A stretch of 34,882 nt of DNA. It comes from Flavobacteriales bacterium (GTDB lineage: Bacteria > Bacteroidota > Bacteroidia > Flavobacteriales > TMED113). The position numbers and the translations under genes are program-made. Positions 28,087-34,882 of the stretch are shown here, one piece after another; position 1 is the stretch's first letter; each line of letters opens with the position of its first letter. The DNA is taken from assembly GCA_002863085.1 (NCBI GenBank), contig PKDT01000023.1:1-34882 (forward strand). Direction: 5' to 3'. Under the pieces are notes generated by a model that did not search any database, was not told the origin of the DNA, and was given only the letters and a program-made list of their open reading frames with translations.

Positions 28087-28100
28087 ACAGACCGGTCTGT
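28087..28100. promoter_or_regulatory. GC-containing 14-bp palindrome, candidate operator
   Basis: ACAGACCGGTCTGT is perfectly self-complementary and stands out in a very AT-rich 213-nt gap upstream of the giant exported protein. Its centre lies about 64 nt before the candidate -7 element at 28158. The form fits a dimeric helix-turn-helix regulator such as a TetR-type protein, but no regulator gene is in view. Confidence 0.45.
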
Positions 28101-28135
28101 ACAATTTAACTTATTAATTCCATCAAATTTTCTTT

Positions 28136-28165
28136 TTGATTTCTAATATAAATTTAGTAAATTTA
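28136..28165 (+). promoter_or_regulatory. Candidate Bacteroidota promoter of the giant exported protein
   Basis: TTG at 28136-28138 (within TTTTTG) and TAAATTTA at 28158-28165 are separated by 19 nt. The leader to the ATG at 28253 would be about 80 nt. This gap (28040-28252) is the longest non-coding stretch in the window; apart from the palindromes and this promoter I see nothing else in it. Confidence 0.5.
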
Positions 28166-28252
28166 GGATGTGTTAGTTATTAAACTTTAACAACATAAAC
28201 TTATTTGACTCGCTGTTAAATATACCCCTAAAACAAAAAAAATATTGAAATT

Positions 28253-31200
28253 ATGAAGAAGTTAAATCTTTTCGTGGCTCTAATTGTCACAACATTTGGG
28301 ATCCAATTTTCATTCACTCAGCCTGGATTTTATGAGGTTGATGCTGGAGCATTTTACTACTCCCCCAACACTCTAGAAATTGAAGTTGGCTCAACAGTTA
28401 CATGGACTAATGTTGGAGGTTTGCACAATGTAAACTTTCAAACAAATTCAATCACAGGTGTTGACTTTGAAAACCCCGAATCATTCGAACTGCAGGCTGT
28501 TTATTCAAACTCCGAAACTCCCACTTTGATTGGTTCTTGGACCTTTAATGTAGAAGGTACTTACACATATGACTGTTCTATTGGATCTCATGCCTCACAA
28601 GGAATGATTGGAACAATTATTGTAACCCCTGAAGGTGAGTACCCTGGCTGTATGGACTCTTCTGCATGCAATTATTTGAATTATGCGAATATTGATGATG
28701 GTTCCTGTCTATATAATAACTTATGTTGTGATAATGTCTTAGAAGTTGAATGTAATGCATGTAACGCATGTCAAACACCCGAGGAATGGTGTTTAAACAA
28801 TCCGGGGTTCGATGGATGTGATGCATATGACGTTGTTGGATGTATGGACGATGGGTTACAAAGCTGGTCACCATTTCCAGGAAATGCTGCTGATAACTAT
28901 GCTGAGGGTGCCAACACTCAATGCGAAAATTGTTGTGCTTACTGGGGTTGTGGTAATCCAGACAATACACTAATGCTTGTTGGAACTTTCATGGATTTAA
29001 GTGGTGAAAATGGATGGAGTGGTACATCGATGACCGTTTTTAATATTTGGGAAGACTCTCAAATTTATGACATTATGGATACAGTATTTTATTTTTCACC
29101 TTCATTCGAAATAATGTATGAACTACCTCCTGTTATAACTGAGATAGGTGATTTAGATGGAGATGGATATGACGATGCTGATTGTTGTGGTCTAATTGAT
29201 GAAAGTGAATTTCTTGATGACGGAAGCATTAATCCAAATTTTGGTGGTCCATTGCCTGATGGACAAGTAAATCACGATGACTGCTTAGAATGTCCTTTAA
29301 ATGACGATTTTGTTGGCGAGTTGGGTTATGTGGTGAACTTTTGTGCTCCCGATGACTTATTAAACGGATGTTATCAAATTGTTGTTGACGAAGGTGACCC
29401 ACAACAAGTTGCCTGGGAAATTCAAAACGCTGATATTTCAGTTTTTGCTTTATCAGGGTCTTCATATTTTGATTCAACTAGTGGTGCGGCATGCAGCAAC
29501 TCTGAAACTTTTGGTTTCTCTGACGTAAAATTCACATCCAATAGTGTCAATTTTGATCAAGATACTGGATTGCTGTCATTTGGTGTAACAAATTCTGGTA
29601 CTGAAACCACTGTAAATTCCGAAGGAGTTGAAACTGCGGGTACTACATGGATATTAATTGATGGTTTTGCTGAAGTTTCTGATTCTCCTTCAAATATAAC
29701 AGGATTTTCAGAAATTCTTAATGAATATGTAACAAGTGACGGATACTATTTGGGAACTAATTATGAATTTACATATGATATTTCTGAATTTACATCTGTT
29801 AATAATATTGGTCCTGGCGACCACAGTATAACTATCTGGCTAAACGGTGGGTCTAGTCAACCGTTAGGGGTGAATCCTGAGTTTGGTGAAGAAAACTTTG
29901 AAAATAATTACATTACTATTCAGTTCAATATTCCTGAAATTTTTGGATGCCTAGACCCTTGGGCTTCAAATTACAACCCCAACGCTAACTCTGACAACAA
30001 CGGAAACGAAGAATGCCTGTATGTTTGTGGCGATACCGACGGAGATGGTATTGTTGATAATGAAAACTACCAATACTATAATATCTCTGTCGATGGTGGG
30101 AATTTTCAAGCTGAAGTTGGATGGACTATACAAACAATTGACGGTTTTGAGTACCTATCAGGAGGAGCACCCTATAATAGTAACGATTTTTCTGAATTTG
30201 GTTTGTGCCTAGCACCAAATTGTTATGAAATCGTTATGACTGATAATTTCGGTGACGGATGGAACGGAAATACCATTGAAATTGGAAATGAGATTGAATT
30301 CACATTAGAAACTGGTACGTCTGGAACTGCTCTTTTCGAAGTTGGAGGTGGAAGTTGTGGAGAATTTATTGGTTGTACAGACTCTAACGCAACTAATTAC
30401 AATGAAAACGCAATACAGTCTGACGGCAGTTGTTTATATGACTGTTCATCGTTTACAGATGCTAATGGCAATTCATATGAGTCACTAGAAATAAATCTTG
30501 ATGGTGGAATTTTTCAAGGAGAAATATCTTGGGAAATATTTGATTCAAACAATGTGCTTGTTCTTGAAGGTCAGGCTCCGTTCAACGATGTAACATGTCT
30601 TCCTCAAGGTTGTTACACAGTTTCAATGCAAGACTCTTTTGGTGATGGATGGAACGGAAATGTTTTAACACTAGAGTCTGGAAGTGGTTATACATGGAAT
30701 TTTGTTGGCCCAATGAACGACAATGCACAAGTTGAAAATATCGCAATTGGCGAACCAAGTCAGTGTGGTATATACTTTGGTTGTACTGACGAACAAGCTG
30801 ACAACTATGATGAAATTAATAATATCGATGACGGTTCCTGTACATATTCATGTTTAGATGGAGGTACAGCTGTTACAATTAGTTGTGACGGAGGTTCATG
30901 GCAAAGTGAAGTTGGTTGGACTATTTTTGACGAAAACGGTATCATTATTCTATCAGGTGGTGCTCCTTTTGTCGAAGAAGGTATTTGTCTTATTGACGGC
31001 TGTTACACGGTTGAAATGACAGATTCTTTTGGAGACGGTTGGAGTGGTAATGAACTATCAATTACAGGCGATGGTATTAATATAGAATTTGAAGCAACAG
31101 GTAGTAGTGAAACTGCCCCATTTGGAATTAATAATGATGAATGTGTAACTCTTGGATGTACTGATGTAGAGGCTGAAAACTATAATTCAGATGCTAACTT

Positions 31201-34200
31201 AGATGACGGTTCATGTAATTATGATTGTGATTCATGGCTTGATACAAGTGAATTGTATAGCTGTTATTATTACGTATGGGTATTAGATTACTCTGTAGAC
31301 TATATGGAAGGTCTTGGATATGATTGCACATGTGTCATTGAACCAACACCTGGATGTACTGATCCAAATGCGGATAACTATGATGATTTAGCAAATCAAA
31401 ATGACGGTTCATGTATATATACATGCGATGAAGAAGATGGTGAATTTCCAACACTAATTACTTGTGATGGTGGTACATGGCAAAATGAAGTATCATGGCA
31501 AATTTATGACGAACTTGGAAATTTAGTTGCATCAGGAGGTGCACCATATTCAAATGAAGTATGTCTGTTGGATAATGTTTGTTACACAATCGAAATGCAA
31601 GACTCATATGGTGATGGATGGAATGGCAACACACTTGACTTTGGAGGAACATCCATAAGTCTATATGCTGGTTCAAATGGAAATGACTCGTATAATTGTT
31701 CAAGTGAATGTAACTTTGTAGAAATTCCTGTATCAGTTGTTAATGGACAAGGAACTTCCTTTGGCTTTTCAATAACTAACAGCGAAAATGATATTGTTGT
31801 AAGTGGTGGAAATAATTTCTCAGGCTTCCTATGTCTTGATCCAAACGATTGTTATGACATTAACTTGGCAAGTGCAAACGGTGGTGGAAATCAAGGTGCC
31901 ACCTTGGTCGTGGGAGAAGATGAATTTGGATGGAACGGTTTTAGCTCATGGTATGCTTATATTTATCAAGCTGTTGGAGGAAGTTGTCCTGTTTATGGAT
32001 GTACTGACACAACAGCTGACAATTATGATGAAAATGCAACTATCAATGAAAGTGCTCCTAATGACTCAAGTAATCCTTGTTTGTACTACGGATGTACTGA
32101 CGCTAATGCTTCCAACTTTGACTCTGATGCTAATTTTGAGGACGGTACATGTGTATATCTTTGTGAATCAGGACTTGATTCATATTATATTTCATGTGAT
32201 GGTGGTTCTTTACAATATCAAATTTCTTGGCAAATAACAGATTCGGAAGCTAATATTGTTGCAGAAGGTGACGCACCTGACAATACAGGTGTTTGTCTTG
32301 AACCAGGTTGCTACACTATTAACATGTTTGATACTGGTGGTGATGGTTGGAACGGAAACTCGCTAATTGTTGGAGACATGACTTTTGAGTTTAACGAAGG
32401 ATACGAGTCAGTTGCCACATTCGCTGCTGGAGTTGATGCAGAAGATTGTGGTATTTTCTTTGGATGTACTGACCCTGCGGCTGTAAACTTTGACCCATCC
32501 AGTAATGTGGATGATAATTCGTGTTTTTATCCTTGTGCCGAACTTGGCTGGGAGTCTGTACTTATTGAGACTTCATCAGGTACATATCCTTATGAAATTG
32601 CTTGGAATTTAGAAGATGAAAATGGGGACACAATATTTAATGCCGGAGAACTAGGTGGTGGGACTGATTTTTCTAATCCTGGCATCGTTGACACTTGGTT
32701 GTGTTTAGATCCAAATGGCTGCTATACTTTAAATATGTCTGACACATATGGAGATGGTTGGAATGGCGCTGCCATAACAATAATCAATCAAGATGGAAAT
32801 GAAAATGATATATCTCTCTTTGCAGGATTTTCTGGAAGCACACAATATGGTACATGTATTTTTGAATGTGATTTTGATACATATGACGTTACTGTAAATA
32901 ATGGTTTTGGAACAGACTTTGGGTTTATTATTTCTGACATCGATGGAAATACTGTTGTTTCAGGTGGTAATAATTTCAGCGACTTAGGATGTTTAGACTT
33001 AGAAAATGGGTGTTACACAATATCATTATCCAGTTCTAACGGAGGTGGTTTTGGCTCAGCTTCTTTAGCTATTGGAGATTATGAATTTGATTCAAACGAT
33101 GGAACTGGCGGTTATTGGAGTTCTGTAATTACAAATGGACTTGGTAACGGTTGTCCAACACCAGGATGTACCAGTATTGAAGCATGTAATTACAATGAAA
33201 ATGCTACATCTGACGACGGTTCGTGCTGGTATGCACAAGATTGTGAAAATTATTGTGAAACTGAAAACTTCGATAATATAGAGGATGGAGAAGGGGTATC
33301 ATCAAGCACATATTTTGAAACATGGTCTGGTGAGACTACTGAAGAAGCATTGATTAGCAATGGTGCTGCTATAATAACAAATACTACAGATATTATTTCA
33401 TCAACTCCAATATTTCAAGATGGTTCATATAATATTTCGTTTACGATGGGTATTTTTGATGGTGGAGATGGGTATTTCAGTATTGGTAATAACAACAGCT
33501 CGGATAACTTTCAATGGGAAGTCGAAGTTGTTTTTGGAAGTGATGGACTGGGCTACACAACACAGTCATACGAAACTTGGAACTACGATTTTGGGAATGT
33601 TGATGTAAGTGCATCTATTGACTTGGATAATAACACAGCGTCAATTGTGGTAAACGACCAGTGTGTTGAAACATGGAATTGGTTTGGCGATTTAGGTTCA
33701 GTCAATTTTTGGGGAGGTGGATCGGATTTTGATTATTCTATAGATAACTTTGAAATTTGTGCCGGAGAGACCTCCATTTGCTCTCCCGGTTGTACTGATC
33801 CAAATGCATTTAACTATGATGAGGAAGCAACTAATGATGACGGATCCTGCATAGAAGTTAGTTTAGGCTGCACTGATGAAGATGCATGGAACTTTGATCC
33901 GTTAGCTAACACTAACGATGGTTCCTGTATCAACCAATGTAGTGATTTAGGACTATCTGAAATAAACCTATTTATGTATACAAATGGTGTTGTTGCAGGT
34001 TGGTACGGGAGTACAATTTCTGTTGGTGATGAGGAATTTTCACTGGGAAATCTATATCAGGAGACCGTTTCTTTCTGTGGCGATTTGAACGACTGTACAG
34101 AAGTTAGTGCCGGAGGTGGTATTCAACAATACAATATTGGCTGGTCTATAAGCTCTGATGGAGTTGATTTATTATCGGGAAGTGCCCCGTTCTTAGGTGA

Positions 34201-34882
34201 ATTAGGTGACTGCTCTATTTTAGGTTGTACAGATTTAAGTGCATGTAACTATGACATGTCATCAACTGATGATGATGGATCGTGTACATATCCAAGTGAG
34301 TTTTTTGACTGTAACGGTATTTGTTATGATGACGACAACGATGGTGTTTGTAATAATGAAGAAATTTCCGGTTGCACTGATCCTAGTGCTTTCAACTATA
34401 ACAATTTAGCTACTGACGAAGATGGTTCGTGTTATTTCGAGATTTTAGGATGTACAGATAATGTGGCGTCAAATTTTAACCCACAGGCAACTGCGAACAA
34501 CTCAGAAGCTACTAACTGTGATTATGGTCCATGGGGCGAAGTACCTACAACAGATTGTAATATGACATTGTTAATTCAAAATGGTTCTGTTATTACAATT
34601 GAAGGCGAAACTGTTACAGAAGCATGGATTGGTGTTACTAATTCAAATGGAGATGTTGTTGGCTCTGTTTATTGGACTGGAGATGTTAACTCAATTGCAG
34701 TATGGGGTCAAGAAGGTGATATTCCTGGAATGGCTGTTGGTGAAACATTGAATTTCATCGTTTCTACAACTGATGGTGATATTTTGGGTAATGCAACTTA
34801 CAGTTTTGGTGATGATACATACTCATGTCAGGGGCTAAGTGGTGTTATCGGAATTGACTTTGTTTCAACATTTTCTCAGTCA
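28253..34882 (+). CDS. Giant exported multimodular protein with N-terminal cupredoxin, C-terminus cut by window edge
   Basis: An open frame of 2210 codons from ATG 28253 to the window end with no stop. Order: signal peptide (MKKLNLFVALIVTTFGIQFSFTQ); cupredoxin domain (~26-124); a first GCMD module (~132-152) and a Cys-rich region to ~245; a region to ~560 with a DLDGDGYDDADCC segment and beta-rich stretches; then, from ~565, GC(T/L)D modules alternating with GDGWNGN modules; a jelly-roll-like domain at 33239-33778; and a GCTD-dense end. The mature protein is very acidic and rich in Asn, Gly, Ser, Thr and Cys. Export through T9SS is expected, but the sorting domain would be beyond the edge. 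The module is shared with the 699-aa protein and the trypsin. Function unknown; adhesion or an extracellular copper-binding structure are possibilities only. Confidence 0.9.
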   Translation, partial: MKKLNLFVALIVTTFGIQFSFTQPGFYEVDAGAFYYSPNTLEIEVGSTVTWTNVGGLHNVNFQTNSITGVDFENPESFELQAVYSNSETPTLIGSWTFNVEGTYTYDCSIGSHASQGMIGTIIVTPEGEYPGCMDSSACNYLNYANIDDGSCLYNNLCCDNVLEVECNACNACQTPEEWCLNNPGFDGCDAYDVVGCMDDGLQSWSPFPGNAADNYAEGANTQCENCCAYWGCGNPDNTLMLVGTFMDLSGENGWSGTSMTVFNIWEDSQIYDIMDTVFYFSPSFEIMYELPPVITEIGDLDGDGYDDADCCGLIDESEFLDDGSINPNFGGPLPDGQVNHDDCLECPLNDDFVGELGYVVNFCAPDDLLNGCYQIVVDEGDPQQVAWEIQNADISVFALSGSSYFDSTSGAACSNSETFGFSDVKFTSNSVNFDQDTGLLSFGVTNSGTETTVNSEGVETAGTTWILIDGFAEVSDSPSNITGFSEILNEYVTSDGYYLGTNYEFTYDISEFTSVNNIGPGDHSITIWLNGGSSQPLGVNPEFGEENFENNYITIQFNIPEIFGCLDPWASNYNPNANSDNNGNEECLYVCGDTDGDGIVDNENYQYYNISVDGGNFQAEVGWTIQTIDGFEYLSGGAPYNSNDFSEFGLCLAPNCYEIVMTDNFGDGWNGNTIEIGNEIEFTLETGTSGTALFEVGGGSCGEFIGCTDSNATNYNENAIQSDGSCLYDCSSFTDANGNSYESLEINLDGGIFQGEISWEIFDSNNVLVLEGQAPFNDVTCLPQGCYTVSMQDSFGDGWNGNVLTLESGSGYTWNFVGPMNDNAQVENIAIGEPSQCGIYFGCTDEQADNYDEINNIDDGSCTYSCLDGGTAVTISCDGGSWQSEVGWTIFDENGIIILSGGAPFVEEGICLIDGCYTVEMTDSFGDGWSGNELSITGDGINIEFEATGSSETAPFGINNDECVTLGCTDVEAENYNSDANLDDGSCNYDCDSWLDTSELYSCYYYVWVLDYSVDYMEGLGYDCTCVIEPTPGCTDPNADNYDDLANQNDGSCIYTCDEEDGEFPTLITCDGGTWQNEVSWQIYDELGNLVASGGAPYSNEVCLLDNVCYTIEMQDSYGDGWNGNTLDFGGTSISLYAGSNGNDSYNCSSECNFVEIPVSVVNGQGTSFGFSITNSENDIVVSGGNNFSGFLCLDPNDCYDINLASANGGGNQGATLVVGEDEFGWNGFSSWYAYIYQAVGGSCPVYGCTDTTADNYDENATINESAPNDSSNPCLYYGCTDANASNFDSDANFEDGTCVYLCESGLDSYYISCDGGSLQYQISWQITDSEANIVAEGDAPDNTGVCLEPGCYTINMFDTGGDGWNGNSLIVGDMTFEFNEGYESVATFAAGVDAEDCGIFFGCTDPAAVNFDPSSNVDDNSCFYPCAELGWESVLIETSSGTYPYEIAWNLEDENGDTIFNAGELGGGTDFSNPGIVDTWLCLDPNGCYTLNMSDTYGDGWNGAAITIINQDGNENDISLFAGFSGSTQYGTCIFECDFDTYDVTVNNGFGTDFGFIISDIDGNTVVSGGNNFSDLGCLDLENGCYTISLSSSNGGGFGSASLAIGDYEFDSNDGTGGYWSSVITNGLGNGCPTPGCTSIEACNYNENATSDDGSCWYAQDCENYCETENFDNIEDGEGVSSSTYFETWSGETTEEALISNGAAIITNTTDIISSTPIFQDGSYNISFTMGIFDGGDGYFSIGNNNSSDNFQWEVEVVFGSDGLGYTTQSYETWNYDFGNVDVSASIDLDNNTASIVVNDQCVETWNWFGDLGSVNFWGGGSDFDYSIDNFEICAGETSICSPGCTDPNAFNYDEEATNDDGSCIEVSLGCTDEDAWNFDPLANTNDGSCINQCSDLGLSEINLFMYTNGVVAGWYGSTISVGDEEFSLGNLYQETVSFCGDLNDCTEVSAGGGIQQYNIGWSISSDGVDLLSGSAPFLGELGDCSILGCTDLSACNYDMSSTDDDGSCTYPSEFFDCNGICYDDDNDGVCNNEEISGCTDPSAFNYNNLATDEDGSCYFEILGCTDNVASNFNPQATANNSEATNCDYGPWGEVPTTDCNMTLLIQNGSVITIEGETVTEAWIGVTNSNGDVVGSVYWTGDVNSIAVWGQEGDIPGMAVGETLNFIVSTTDGDILGNATYSFGDDTYSCQGLSGVIGIDFVSTFSQS
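28328..28624 (+). other. Cupredoxin (type I copper) domain inside the giant protein
   Basis: Residues 26-124 have the plastocyanin/azurin pattern: YYSPNTLEIEVGSTVTWTN, then GLHNV with H58, a TYTYDC strand with C108, and SHASQGMIG with H113 and M118. The loop is C-x4-H-x4-M. That spacing is the one in rusticyanin (Cys138, His143, Met148), not the C-x2-H-x4-M of plastocyanin or the C-x4-H-x3-M of azurin. All four type I copper ligands appear present. Confidence 0.85.
30063..33163 (+). repeat. Eight ~85-100-residue GDGWNGN-type modules between GCTD modules
   Basis: Pattern: CDGG-x-WQ-x-E-V-x-W-x-I, then SGGAPY, CL, CYT-x-x-M-x-DS and GDGWNGN followed by two strands. Approximate spans: 30063-30370, 30476-30778, 30866-31153, 31448-31703, 31710-31996, 32177-32461, 32550-32857, 32868-33163. 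The fifth and eighth belong to a variant with VSGGNNF and NGGG in place of SGGAPY and GDGWNGN. A broken ninth copy lies at 33953-34222. Likely beta-sandwich domains; family not recognised. Confidence 0.85.
33239..33778 (+). other. Jelly-roll-like domain inserted in the repeat region of the giant protein
   Basis: About 180 residues between two GCTD modules with a different character: ENFDNIEDGEG, FETWSGETTEE, then YNISFTMGIFDGGDGYFSI and a closing YSIDNFEIC. The final strand DNFEI is common at the end of concanavalin/LamG-like and carbohydrate-binding jelly rolls. Assignment is by pattern only. Confidence 0.5.

Larger units (their letters stand above)
28646..34519 (+). repeat. About 15 protein-level GCTD...NYD...DDGSC modules in the giant protein
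   Basis: Each is ~21 residues (two, at 31997 and 34448, are longer) with a Cys at each end and Asp/Asn-rich middle. Start positions: 28646, 29945, 30371, 30779, 31154, 31352, 31997, 32090, 32462, 33164, 33788, 33866, 34223, 34370, 34448. The DNA copies are diverged, so this is an old protein repeat, not a recent tandem DNA repeat. Two Cys per module suggest one disulfide each; the acidic core could bind Ca2+ (inference). Confidence 0.9.

Noticed and set aside
28617-28970. A 117-codon open frame on the minus strand, rich in His and Tyr
   Set aside because: It is antisense to the GCMD/Cys-rich part of the giant protein; its composition reflects the complement of Asp/Asn/Cys codons.
31803-32237. 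A 144-codon plus-strand frame inside the giant gene
   Set aside because: Out of frame with the 2210-codon reading frame, which keeps its repeat pattern throughout.
28646-34519. Possible CRISPR array or DNA tandem repeat, given regular spacing
   Set aside because: The repeats are conserved only at protein level, vary in DNA sequence and spacing, and lie inside one open frame. No cas genes are in view.
28253-34882. A T9SS sorting domain at the end of the giant protein
   Set aside because: The frame is still open at the window edge; nothing resembling a sorting domain is present within it.

Overview
The window looks like a chromosome segment from an AT-rich, probably marine member of the Bacteroidota, most likely Flavobacteriia. 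The grounds are: secreted proteins with a type A C-terminal sorting domain of the type IX secretion system (T9SS); a TonB-dependent receptor with an N-terminal carboxypeptidase-regulatory-like domain; a split ATP synthase locus holding only atpD-atpC, with inserts in the beta subunit; weak or absent Shine-Dalgarno sequences; and TAnnTTTG/TAnnTTTA promoter elements. No phage, transposon, CRISPR or rRNA was seen. Apart from the two edge genes, which are cut by the window ends, all genes look intact. There is no gene-free stretch over 300 bases; the longest is 28040-28252.

Layout. 1-7043 (minus): a TonB-dependent receptor followed 3 nt later by a very large exported protein that runs off the left edge. 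7155-10649: a small Cys-rich lipoprotein, adenosylhomocysteinase, then a tightly overlapping operon of phosphopantetheinyl transferase, PnuC and a NadR-type kinase (NAD salvage). 10712-12811: a T9SS cargo protein whose N-terminal ~450 residues are paralogous to the left-edge protein. 12819-22041: housekeeping genes (ribF, atpD-atpC, a YiiX-like cysteine hydrolase, dtd, rsgA, a GldA-like ATPase, metK, der, era, initiator tRNA). 22051-28039: a small membrane protein, a trypsin with a repeat tail, a thioredoxin-fold protein, a WxxGxW repeat protein, an RlmL-type methyltransferase, divergent CPBP and rhomboid membrane proteases, and a MORN-repeat lipoprotein. 28253-34882: the first 2210 codons of a giant exported protein that runs off the right edge.

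How the genes fit together. AhcY and MetK are two steps of the S-adenosylmethionine cycle. RsgA, Der, Era and RlmL all act on ribosome assembly or rRNA. The most distinctive content is the secretome. One Cys-bounded module (GCTD...NYD...DDGSC) occurs once in the 699-aa protein, once in the trypsin and about 15 times in the giant protein, where it alternates with a second ~85-100-residue module carrying a GDGWNGN motif. The giant protein starts with a cupredoxin domain whose copper-ligand spacing matches rusticyanin. I see this as a modular surface or extracellular assembly system and as the best candidate for something poorly described. Its function cannot be read from sequence alone.
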